The notes below the pieces were generated by a model, which was not told where the DNA came from, did not search any database, and worked only from the letters and a program-made list of their open reading frames with translations. Made by a program: the position numbers and the translations under genes. A DNA stretch of 49,479 nucleotides from CAYRHS01 sp964424125 (lineage in GTDB: Bacteria > Actinomycetota > Acidimicrobiia > IMCC26256 > JAOSJL01), in NCBI GenBank assembly GCA_964424125.1, contig CAYRHS010000002.1, positions 1 to 49,479 on the forward strand. Reading direction: 5' to 3'. Positions 16,306 through 23,655 of the stretch are shown piece after piece. The first letter of the stretch is position 1, and every line of letters begins with the position of its first letter.

Positions 16306-17922
16306 TTGCGCGAAGACGACCCGCTCCACCAGCACTGCGGTCCCCACACGCTCTGGTCGCGCGTCAACCTGGCCGAGGCGCTCCCGGGAGTGCTGACGCC
16401 GCTGGGATGGGACTTCTGGGACCACGCGATGGAGTGGTCGTCGCGCCAGATCTTCTTCCAGATGGGCGTGCTCCCGCGCGCGGAGCTCGCTGAGCCCGAG
16501 CGCGTCGACGCCCGCTTCGCGGGCATCTTCTACGGCCGGGCGGCGGCGAACGTCGACAAGTTCAGCTCGGTCGTGGACCGGATCCCGGGGACCTCGGGCG
16601 CGGCGTTCGAGGAGCAGCTCCTCGGCTCGCCGGACCCCCGGGCCCGCCGGACCCGCACGCTGGAGCGTTGGCGGCGGTACCCGGTCGTGACGGGCAAGCT
16701 CCCCGTCGCGGCGCTCCGGCTCCCGGGACGCGTCCGTGCGATGCGCGTGGAGACCGACGCATGGTGGCGGCGCATGGTCGCCGAGGCTCCGGGCGACGAT
16801 CTCGCCGCGGCTCGCCGCCGGTTCGCGGGCGCGCTCGAGCAGTTCCGCCGCGTCATGCGCGTCCACGGGTTCGCGACCATGCTCGGCCAGGCCGTCTACG
16901 ACCAGCTCACGAAGCTCGTCCCGCCCGACGCCCCCGACCTGCCGCTGCGGCTCGCGGCGGGCTACGGCGATGTTGCCGAGTCGGAGGTCGTCGGCGACCT
17001 CTGGCGCGCGGCGCGCGGTGAGCACGATCTGGCGAGGTTCCTCGCCGACCACGGTTTCCACGGCCCCGACGAGGGCGAGCTCGCGAGCTGCTCCTGGCGG
17101 GAGGACCTGGCGCCACTGGAGCCGGTCATCGAGCAGTACCGCAGCATGGACGAGTCCGACAGCCCCGTGGCGGCGGGCCGGCGCGCCGCGCAGGAGCGGG
17201 AACGGGCGGAAGCCGAGCTGCTCGAGTCCCTCGACTCGTGGAAGCGGGGTCTCGGACGGGTCGCGCTCGCGGCGGGACGCCGCTACGTGCCGCTGCGCGA
17301 GGAAGGCAAGTCCGCGTACCTCCAGGCCATCGACGCCGGCCGGATGGCCGCGCGGCGGGTCGGCTCGCTGCTGGCCGACGCCGGCGATCTCGACCGGGCC
17401 GAGGACGTCTTCTTTCTCACCGTCGACGAGATGCGCGAGGTCCCCTTCGAGGGCCTCCGCCCGCTCGTCCAGCGTCGTCGTGAGCGCCGCGACGAGCACA
17501 AGCGTGTGACCGTGCCCGACGTCTTCCGGGGAATGCCCGAGCCGAGCCCCGTCGAGGCGGCGTCCGCCGGCACGGCCCCGGCGCCGACGGAGGAGCTCGT
17601 CGGTCTCGGGGCGAGCCCCGGAGTCCACGAAGGCCGCGTGCGCATCGTGCTCGACCCGGCCGCGTGCCCGGCCTTCGAGCCGGGGGACGTGCTCGTCTGT
17701 CCCACGACCGACCCCGGCTGGGCTCCGCTGTTCATGGTCGCGGGCGCGCTCGTCACCGACATCGGCGGCGTCCTCAGCCACGGAGCGGTGATCGCGCGAG
17801 AGTTGGGCATCCCCAGCGTGGTCAACACCGGACGCGGGACCGAGGTCCTGCGAGACGGCGAGCTCGTGGTCGTCGACGGGGGACACGGTTCGGTCCGCAG
17901 ACGCGACGGAGCAGCGCCATGA
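16306..17922 (+). CDS. PEP-utilising-enzyme swivelling-domain protein, rifampicin-phosphotransferase-like without ATP-grasp domain
   Basis: 538 aa from a TTG start. The N-terminus WSRVNLAEALPGVLTPLGWDFW matches the beginning of the helical substrate-binding domain of rifampicin phosphotransferases. The C-terminus (about 445-535) is the phosphohistidine swivel domain, GVLSHGAVIARELGIPSVV with His492 as the phospho-acceptor. The ATP/PEP-binding domain that normally precedes these is absent, and no gene for it lies in the window. It could receive phosphate from a separate subunit, as phenylphosphate synthase does with split subunits, or be a non-phosphorylating relative. The stop overlaps the next ATG (ATGA), tying it to the RDHSWG protein. 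Confidence 0.8.
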   Translation: MREDDPLHQHCGPHTLWSRVNLAEALPGVLTPLGWDFWDHAMEWSSRQIFFQMGVLPRAELAEPERVDARFAGIFYGRAAANVDKFSSVVDRIPGTSGAAFEEQLLGSPDPRARRTRTLERWRRYPVVTGKLPVAALRLPGRVRAMRVETDAWWRRMVAEAPGDDLAAARRRFAGALEQFRRVMRVHGFATMLGQAVYDQLTKLVPPDAPDLPLRLAAGYGDVAESEVVGDLWRAARGEHDLARFLADHGFHGPDEGELASCSWREDLAPLEPVIEQYRSMDESDSPVAAGRRAAQERERAEAELLESLDSWKRGLGRVALAAGRRYVPLREEGKSAYLQAIDAGRMAARRVGSLLADAGDLDRAEDVFFLTVDEMREVPFEGLRPLVQRRRERRDEHKRVTVPDVFRGMPEPSPVEAASAGTAPAPTEELVGLGASPGVHEGRVRIVLDPAACPAFEPGDVLVCPTTDPGWAPLFMVAGALVTDIGGVLSHGAVIARELGIPSVVNTGRGTEVLRDGELVVVDGGHGSVRRRDGAAP

Positions 17923-18860
17923 TCGTCTACGACCCCGCCGTCGAGCTGGCTCATCCTCCCGAGGACGACCGAGCCTGGCAGGAGAGCATCGTCGCGCTGT
18001 GGCTGGACCCGTCAGCCGGCGTGGGTGGCTACCTGCGGATCGGCCAACATCCTGTCGACGGTGTCGCCGGAACCGTCGTCGGAATCGTCACCGACGAGGG
18101 CCTGCGGTTCCGGCGCCACACGCGCGACATCCGGCTGCAGCCGGCGGACCGGAGCCCCTCGCGATTCGGCGCGGGTGCGTTCTCCTACGAGCTCGCCGGC
18201 ACGCACGGCCACTTCGAGGTCGACGACCCCGACTGCGAGGTCGTCGTCGACTTCCACGACTTCTACCCGCCGACGGACTGGGACCCCTCCCGGGAGCTCA
18301 CCGACATCGCTGCCGGCCACCACGAGGCCTCGGGCCGTGTCACCGGGACGGTCCGGGTGGGTGAGCGCGTCTTCGAGATCGACGGGCTCGGTCACCGGGA
18401 CCATTCCTGGGGCGTGCGGCACTGGGACCTCGTCGTCTGCCACCGGTGGTGCGGGGGTACATGCGGTCCCGAGCTCTCGTGGTCGGCCGTGATCGTCGTC
18501 CTGCCCGACGGCTCGTTGATGAAGAACGGCTTCGTCGTGCGTCACGGTGAGGTCACGGTCGTGGAGGACGTCGACATCCTGACCTGCATCGAGCCCGACG
18601 GGTGGAGCGTACGGAGCGGGCACTGCCGCATGACGCTCCCCGACGGCGAGGTGCTCCACGTGGAGTGCGAGCCGGTCGACGGGATCGTCCTCGGCCACGG
18701 CTCGTATCTCGGCACCGAGGCCATGTCCCGCGTGCGATGCGGTGAGCTCGAAGGCATTGCCGACCTGAACATGTCGAACAACCCGCGTCGCGGCACCGCC
18801 GAGCCGGCCTCGGCGATCGCCGCGGTGGCGAGCGAAGGCATCTCGCAGCGCGATCGCTGA
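17919..18860 (+). CDS. RDHSWG-motif protein (DUF7064/7065-like), third copy
   Basis: 313 aa, predicted all-beta and cytoplasmic. Motifs in order: WQESIVALWLDPSAGVGGYL (20-39), VDFHDFYPPTDW (110-121), HRDHSWGVRH (159-168) and ADLNMSNNPRRG near the C-terminus. Start ATG overlaps the stop of the PEP-swivel gene. It is closer in layout to the protein at 9485 than to that at 8508. The recurrent pairing of this family with P450s, SDRs and acyl-CoA enzymes suggests work on a hydrophobic metabolite. I cannot name the reaction. Confidence 0.75.
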   Translation: MIVYDPAVELAHPPEDDRAWQESIVALWLDPSAGVGGYLRIGQHPVDGVAGTVVGIVTDEGLRFRRHTRDIRLQPADRSPSRFGAGAFSYELAGTHGHFEVDDPDCEVVVDFHDFYPPTDWDPSRELTDIAAGHHEASGRVTGTVRVGERVFEIDGLGHRDHSWGVRHWDLVVCHRWCGGTCGPELSWSAVIVVLPDGSLMKNGFVVRHGEVTVVEDVDILTCIEPDGWSVRSGHCRMTLPDGEVLHVECEPVDGIVLGHGSYLGTEAMSRVRCGELEGIADLNMSNNPRRGTAEPASAIAAVASEGISQRDR

Positions 18861-18891
18861 CCCTCCCGAGCGCCGGAGCGCACGGAAGAAA

Positions 18892-18897
18892 TACGAT
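18892..18897 (+). promoter_or_regulatory. -10-like element TACGAT before the ThDP enzyme
   Basis: TACGAT lies 28 bp before the ATG at 18925, which has its own GGAGGT ribosome site. It suggests an internal promoter separating the ThDP/SDR/epimerase genes from the three genes before them. Confidence 0.35.
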
Positions 18898-18924
18898 CGG
18901 GCCCTTCTGTCCCGGAGGTGCTCC

Positions 18925-20628
18925 ATGGCGCGGATCGACGGCGGCGAGGTACTCGTCCGCTCGCTACAGGCCCAGGGGATCGACACGATCTTCTCGATCT
19001 CCGACATCGGCCAGAGCCCGATGCTGCGCAGCGCCGAGGCCGCGGGCATGCGCCACGTGGGGCCGCGCCACGAGAGCGCGGCGGTGCACATGGCCGATGG
19101 CTTCGCCCGCAGCACGGGTCGCATGGCGGCGGTGGCGGGCGCGGCCGGTCCCGGGGTCGCCAACATGGTCCCCGGGCTGATGTGCGCGTGGATGGAAGGC
19201 GTGCCGCTGCTCGCGCTCGGCACGCAACGTGTCCGCCGCTCCGTGCACGCCGTGCGACGCGGCCGCTTCCAGTTCGGGCCCCAGCTGGAGGTCGTCCGGC
19301 CGGTCACGAAGTTCGCCGCCGCGGTCGAGAGCGCCGCTCGGATCCCGGAGTTCGTGAGCGAGGCGCTGCGGCAGGCGATGAACGGCCGGGCCGGGCCCGT
19401 GTATCTCGATATCCCGACCGACGTCCTGCTCGAAGAGGTGGACGAAGACGACGTCGTGATCAGTGACCCGGCTCGGTCCTGCTTCCGGCCGGGGGCTCCC
19501 GACCACGAAGCGATCGTCGCGGCCGCCGAGCTCCTCGAAGGAGCCCGGTTCCCGCTGATCATGGCGGGGCACGGCGTGCACCGTGGCGACGCGGCCGAGC
19601 CGCTGCGCGCCCTGGCCGAGCGCACCGGGGCGCTGGTCATGACGACCGCGGGTGCGCGCGGTGCCTTCCCCGAGGACCACCCACAATCGGTCGGCATGTC
19701 GTTCCCCTGGGGCACACCCGCCCACCTGCAATCGGACGTGATCCTCGCGGTGGGGACCCAGCTCGGAGAGTCGGCGCAGTTCCTCATGCCGCCGGCCTGG
19801 GCCGGACCGGACGCGCAGCGCCTCATCCATCTCGAGGTGGACCCGACCCAGCTCGGCGTCAACCGCGTGGTCGACGTCGCCCTCGTCGGCGACGCCCGTG
19901 CGGGCCTCGAGGCGCTCGTCGAGGAGCTGGCGGATCGGGGCGCGCCGCGCGCGCCGGGCGAGGAGGCCGCTGCATACGCGACCGAGTACCGGGAGTTCCG
20001 ACGCGCGCTCCAGGATTCCTACCTCGAGATCAACGGGTCACCCGTCCATCCCGGGCGTCTGGCCGTCGAGACCGCGCGCCTGCTCCCCGACGACGCCATC
20101 GTGTGTATCGACGGCGGCAACACGGGCCTGTGGGCCCACCTCGCGACGACGCTCCGTCACCCGCGCTCGCTGCTCTGGACCGGGCACTTCGGTCACCTGG
20201 GCACCGGCCTGCCCTACGCGATCGGAGCCAAGGTCGCCCAGCCGGACCGGCCCGTGGTCCTCCTCGTCGGCGACGGGGCCTTCGGCTTCAACCTCCAGGA
20301 GCTCGAGACCGCGGCCCGCGAGCGCACCAACGTGGTCGCCGTCGTCAGCTGCGACTTCGCGTGGGGAATGGAGGAGGTCTACATGCAGAAGACCGCGGGC
20401 ACGACGGTCGGTGTGAAGCACTCCGAGGTCCGCTACGACCGCGTCGCCGAGGCCCTCGGGTGCCACGCGGAACTCGTCGAACGTTCCGACGAGCTGCGGC
20501 CCGCGCTCGAGCGTGCCCTCGCCGCGGGCAGGCCGGCGGTGGTCCAGGTCGTGGTGGACGACCGCGAGAACATCAACCCGCCGGGGCTCGACGACTTCGT
20601 GGGCATGTACGAGGCCTCGACCACCTGA
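18925..20628 (+). CDS. Thiamine-diphosphate-dependent enzyme (acetolactate-synthase-like)
   Basis: 567 aa with the three-domain layout of the ALS/pyruvate-oxidase superfamily: Pyr domain with the cofactor-activating Glu50 (PRHESAAVHMADGFAR), central domain (about 190-330), and PP domain with the ThDP/Mg motif GDGAFGFN (449-456). The GDG motif is followed by VVSCDFAWGMEE, with Asp where the canonical motif has Asn-Asn. It lacks the regulatory-subunit neighbour expected of true acetolactate synthase, so a lyase, decarboxylase or carboligase of a peripheral pathway (oxalyl-CoA decarboxylase- or benzaldehyde-lyase-like) is more likely. GGAGGT precedes the ATG. The SDR follows after 18 bp. Confidence 0.9.
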   Translation: MARIDGGEVLVRSLQAQGIDTIFSISDIGQSPMLRSAEAAGMRHVGPRHESAAVHMADGFARSTGRMAAVAGAAGPGVANMVPGLMCAWMEGVPLLALGTQRVRRSVHAVRRGRFQFGPQLEVVRPVTKFAAAVESAARIPEFVSEALRQAMNGRAGPVYLDIPTDVLLEEVDEDDVVISDPARSCFRPGAPDHEAIVAAAELLEGARFPLIMAGHGVHRGDAAEPLRALAERTGALVMTTAGARGAFPEDHPQSVGMSFPWGTPAHLQSDVILAVGTQLGESAQFLMPPAWAGPDAQRLIHLEVDPTQLGVNRVVDVALVGDARAGLEALVEELADRGAPRAPGEEAAAYATEYREFRRALQDSYLEINGSPVHPGRLAVETARLLPDDAIVCIDGGNTGLWAHLATTLRHPRSLLWTGHFGHLGTGLPYAIGAKVAQPDRPVVLLVGDGAFGFNLQELETAARERTNVVAVVSCDFAWGMEEVYMQKTAGTTVGVKHSEVRYDRVAEALGCHAELVERSDELRPALERALAAGRPAVVQVVVDDRENINPPGLDDFVGMYEASTT

Positions 20629-20646
20629 GGAGGTGACGGGCCGGCC

Positions 20647-21393
20647 ATGACGAGGACCGCGGTCGTCACCGGCGGAGCGGGCGGGCTCGGTCGGGCGTTC
20701 GTTCGCGAGCTACGGGCCGCGGGCTACGACGTCGTCCCCGTGGACGTCACCGGCACCGAGCAACGGCTCGACGTCACCGACCTGGACGCCTGCCGGGAAC
20801 TCGCCGAGGAGATCCGCCCCGCGGTGTGGGTGAACAACGCGGGGATCACGGGCGCGAGCGACCTGCTCGACCAGACCGACGAGTACGTCGAGCGCCTCGT
20901 GCGCGTGAACCTGCTCGGCGTGATCAACGGGACCCGTGCCGCGTTGCCCTGGATGCTCTCCGCGGGCACCGGACGGATCCTCAACGTCGCGTCGCTCTCG
21001 GGCTGGGCGCCTACGCCGCACCTCGCGGTCTATTCGGCCACCAAGCACGGCGTTCGAGCGTTCACCGTCGCCACCGCCGCGGAGCTGCGCAAGACACCTG
21101 TCCGGGTGCAATGCCTGCTGCCCGACGGGATCCGCACGCCCATGGTGCACGTCGAAGACCCCCGCCATCTGATGTCGTTCACCGGGAAACGGCTCCTGGA
21201 GCCGGGAGAGGTTGCGGCCGCAGGGATGTCGATGCTGCGGTCGCGCCGTCGTGTCGTCGCCTCGGTGCCGAGGTCGAGGAGCGCGACGGTGCCGTTCCTC
21301 GGCTTGTGGCCACGCATCTCGTTCCCTTTGATCCCGATGATCGAGCGGCAGGCCCGCCGTCGGCAGGCGCGTGCCGCGGGGGAATCGCGATGA
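20647..21393 (+). CDS. Short-chain dehydrogenase/reductase
   Basis: 248 aa classical SDR. Nucleotide-binding TGGAGGLG (8-15), NNAG (63-66), Ser at 116/118 (NVASLSG) and catalytic YSATK (Tyr129, Lys133). Rossmann strand 2 ends in PVDVTG, where an Asp favours NAD(H). The C-terminus is unusually basic (SRRRVVASVPRSRS, ERQARRRQARAAG) and could be membrane-associated. Oxidises or reduces an alcohol/ketone, presumably the product or substrate of the ThDP enzyme upstream. Stop overlaps the next start (ATGA). Confidence 0.93.
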   Translation: MTRTAVVTGGAGGLGRAFVRELRAAGYDVVPVDVTGTEQRLDVTDLDACRELAEEIRPAVWVNNAGITGASDLLDQTDEYVERLVRVNLLGVINGTRAALPWMLSAGTGRILNVASLSGWAPTPHLAVYSATKHGVRAFTVATAAELRKTPVRVQCLLPDGIRTPMVHVEDPRHLMSFTGKRLLEPGEVAAAGMSMLRSRRRVVASVPRSRSATVPFLGLWPRISFPLIPMIERQARRRQARAAGESR

Positions 21394-22382
21394 GCGCCGG
21401 CCGGGTCTTCGTCACCGGCGCAGGAGGTTTCATCGGTCGAGCGATCGCGAAGCGGTTCCGCGCCGACGGGTGGGAGGTCGGAGGCGTCGATCTGGCCGCT
21501 GACCCGCAGCAGGGGATCGTGGCCGGTGATGTGAGCGAGCCGGGAGGCTGGCAGTCGGCGATCGGCGACCATGATGTCGTGGTGCACACCGCCGCACTGG
21601 TGTCCAACGTCGCGCCGCGCGACCGGGCGTGGGCTGTGAACGTGTGCGGGACCCGAAACGTGCTCGACGCTGCGGCGCGAGGCGATGTGGGTCGCGTGGT
21701 CGTGTTCTCGTCCCTCGCCGTCTACTCCCACCACCGGCAGGAGGAGGTCGACGAGCACCGGCCGGTTCGTCCCACCGGCGATGTCTATGGCGAAATGAAG
21801 ATCGCGACCGAGCAGGTCGCGCTCCAGGCGCACGCCGCGGGTGAGGCGGCGGTCACGATCCTGCGTCCGGGAGACGTGTACGGCCCTCGGTCCCGACCCT
21901 GGACGATCCTGCCCGTCGAGATGCTGCGCGCCGGCCTCGTCGTCTTGCCCGCGCACGGACGGGGCACGTTCGTCCCCGTCTACGTCGACGACCTCGTCGA
22001 CTTCGTCACGGTCGCGGCGGTCTCGGAGGCGGCCGCGGGGCAGGTCTTCAACGTGACCGGCGGCGTCGGCGTCGAAACGCGGGAGTTCTTCGGCCACTAC
22101 TGCCGCATGCTCGGCATCGGCGGCCCGCGGACCGCCCCGACGCCCGTGGCGGTGGCGCTCGCCGAGGCCTCGGGCCGGCTGCTGCGAGCCCTCGGACGTC
22201 CGAGCGAGGCGACCGCGGCCACGATGCGGATGCTGGCAGGGGAGGGCGACGTCTCGATCGACAAGGCACGCCACGTGCTCGGCTGGGAGCCCCGTGTGGA
22301 CCTCGAGGAAGGCATGCGCCGGACCGAGGCGTGGCTGCGTGCCGAGGGGTACCTTTCTCAGAGAAGCCGGAGGAAGCAGTAG
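21390..22382 (+). CDS. NAD-dependent epimerase/dehydratase or 3-beta-HSD-like extended SDR
   Basis: 330 aa extended SDR. Nucleotide motif GAGGFIG (10-16), Ser107/108 (VVFSSLAVYS) and catalytic Tyr133-Lys137 (YGEMK), then the substrate-domain start LRPGDVYGPRSRPW and a C-terminal GWEPRVDLEEGMRRT typical of nucleotide-sugar epimerases and of 3-beta-hydroxysteroid dehydrogenase-like proteins. Translationally coupled to the SDR (ATGA). Its last 25 bp overlap antisense with the end of a broken membrane-protein gene. Confidence 0.9.
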   Translation: MSAGRVFVTGAGGFIGRAIAKRFRADGWEVGGVDLAADPQQGIVAGDVSEPGGWQSAIGDHDVVVHTAALVSNVAPRDRAWAVNVCGTRNVLDAAARGDVGRVVVFSSLAVYSHHRQEEVDEHRPVRPTGDVYGEMKIATEQVALQAHAAGEAAVTILRPGDVYGPRSRPWTILPVEMLRAGLVVLPAHGRGTFVPVYVDDLVDFVTVAAVSEAAAGQVFNVTGGVGVETREFFGHYCRMLGIGGPRTAPTPVAVALAEASGRLLRALGRPSEATAATMRMLAGEGDVSIDKARHVLGWEPRVDLEEGMRRTEAWLRAEGYLSQRSRRKQ

Positions 22383-22653
22383 ACGCCGTAGGCGGGGAAC
22401 ATCCCCCACGTGAGGACTCAGTACGAGACGGTGTTGCGTCGGGCGCCGAGCTCACGGTCCCACACGAACAGGTAGACGGCTGAGTACCAGAACGGCACCG
22501 ACGCTGCGAGCGCGAGCAGGAAGCCCCCTACACGTTCCGGCTTGTCCACGCGGCGCGGGGACGGAGCACGGCGACGAGTTGCAGGCTCGCCAACAGCCCC
22601 ATGAGCAGGAGCCCGAGGACGGCCACGGTCCAGGTCAGGTCAGTCACTTCCAA
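22358..22653 (-). pseudogene. Small three-helix membrane protein with a frameshift and an internal stop
   Basis: Starts at a TTG at 22653, 8 nt after GGAGG. It encodes TM1 (TWTVAVLGLLLMGLLASL), then shifts frame at about 22545-22560 into TM2 (GGFLLALAASVPFWYSAVYL) and RRNTVSY. It meets TGA at 22418-22420 and continues in the same frame as VLTWGMFPAYGVYCFLRLL to a final TGA at 22358. The TGA sits where Trp (TGG) would give SYWVLTWGM. Total about 98 residues if repaired. It overlaps the epimerase 3' end on the opposite strand and probably follows the gene at 23121 in one transcript. I do not recognise the family. Confidence 0.65.
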
Positions 22654-22692
22654 CTCGCCGGCCTCCTTCGTCGAGCGACGCTCGTGTTCGCC

Positions 22693-23121
22693 CTACGCAA
22701 GCGTGACCAGTCCGTAGGCGACCGCCCAGAGGCCGATCGCCAAGAGCAGTGCGTAGGCCCCGAGCGCCACGCGCTGGCTCGTTCGCGAGCCGACCCTGAC
22801 CCCTTCGGCGCGGAGCCCCAGGTACTTGGCAGCCTCGCGGCCACCGGCGTCGACGTAGGCGGCCCCGCCCACGAGGGTCATCTGCGGCCACCACGACTGG
22901 TCGAGCAGCATGAGGACCCCGGCGATCGGGAGCCACCACAGCGAGAGCTGGTCCCACGCCGCGGCGCGGAGTTCGAGCTGTCGGACCAGAGGGTCGGTTT
23001 CCGCGGCCGGCTCCTGGAGGCCGAGTCGCTGGGCGAGCGGGAAGTCGATCACGGACAGCAGCTGCCCCGCGACGAGCAGTCCCAACAGCCCCGTGGCGAT
23101 CAGTCCCAGCGCGACTCTCAT
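22693..23121 (-). CDS. Membrane protein of unknown function
   Basis: 142 aa with an N-terminal TM (VALGLIATGLLGLLVAG), a middle helix (WWLPIAGVLMLL) and a C-terminal TM (VALGAYALLLAIGLWAVAYG). The loop is mostly hydrophilic with no enzyme motif. Located 39 bp upstream of, and in the same direction as, the broken small membrane protein, so the two may once have worked together. No named family recognised. Confidence 0.72.
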   Translation of the reverse strand: MRVALGLIATGLLGLLVAGQLLSVIDFPLAQRLGLQEPAAETDPLVRQLELRAAAWDQLSLWWLPIAGVLMLLDQSWWPQMTLVGGAAYVDAGGREAAKYLGLRAEGVRVGSRTSQRVALGAYALLLAIGLWAVAYGLVTLA

Positions 23122-23168
23122 CGCGACCTCCTACCGGTCGGTGCTGCCCGGCCGATCCTCCGGGCTCT

Positions 23169-23215
23169 GACTCCCGACCTTGGAGCGCGGACCTTCGAGG
23201 CGTAGGGTCGGAGTC
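23169..23215. promoter_or_regulatory. Imperfect inverted repeat in a divergent intergenic region
   Basis: GACTCCCGACC (23169-23179) pairs with GGTCGGAGTC (23206-23215) except for one bulged base. It lies between the divergent genes at 23121 and 23248 and could be an operator or hairpin. Confidence 0.25.
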
Positions 23216-23247
23216 GGGACCAGGGGAACGATCGGGGGAACATAGCG

Positions 23248-23526
23248 ATGTGGCCGGGCGCAGACCAGCATCTTCCTGCCGGAAGAGGTGTCCCGCAGGC
23301 TCACGGGTGCCCCACCTGCGGCGCCGCGCCGCTGACGCGCGTGGAGGAGTGCGAGGCCGTCCACTGGCTCTGTGAGTCGTGCGGACGGTGCTGGCAGCTG
23401 GGCCCGTCCAGTCTGAAGCACGTCGACCCGATCGCCTGCACTGGGTGTGCGACCCAGGGTAAGGAGGCGTGCTTCGAGGTCCTTCGGGACGACTTTCCCC
23501 GTTTCGGACCCGAGCTCCAGGACTGA
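23248..23526 (+). CDS. Small cysteine-rich, probably zinc-binding protein
   Basis: 92 aa with nine Cys: CPTCG (21-25), Cys35, CESCGRC (42-48), CTGC (64-67) and Cys75. The CxxC pairs resemble a zinc ribbon or double zinc knuckle. There is no signal peptide. The ATG at 23248 has GGGGGAA 10-16 nt upstream. It could be a regulatory or redox protein; its nearest co-directional neighbour is the histidine kinase, 130 bp downstream. No family recognised. Confidence 0.68.
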   Translation: MWPGADQHLPAGRGVPQAHGCPTCGAAPLTRVEECEAVHWLCESCGRCWQLGPSSLKHVDPIACTGCATQGKEACFEVLRDDFPRFGPELQD

Positions 23527-23655
23527 GCCACCGCGGCTTCGGGCGGTGACGCCCACCGCGCTGCCCTCAGATCACGGCTCGTGCTGCCGACCTGAGTGCA
23601 GGGACGGTGGCGAGCAGGGATCGGTCGGTTCCCGGGCTCCGAAGTGGGGTGGCCA

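Noticed and set aside
18925..20628. True acetolactate synthase (ilvB)
   Set aside because: No small regulatory subunit or ilvC follows, and the residues after GDG differ from the usual motif; a peripheral ThDP enzyme is more likely.
22418..22420. TGA as selenocysteine or tryptophan by recoding
   Set aside because: TGA is the normal stop of many genes in the window and no SECIS-like hairpin or selenoprotein context is apparent; mutation or error is simpler.
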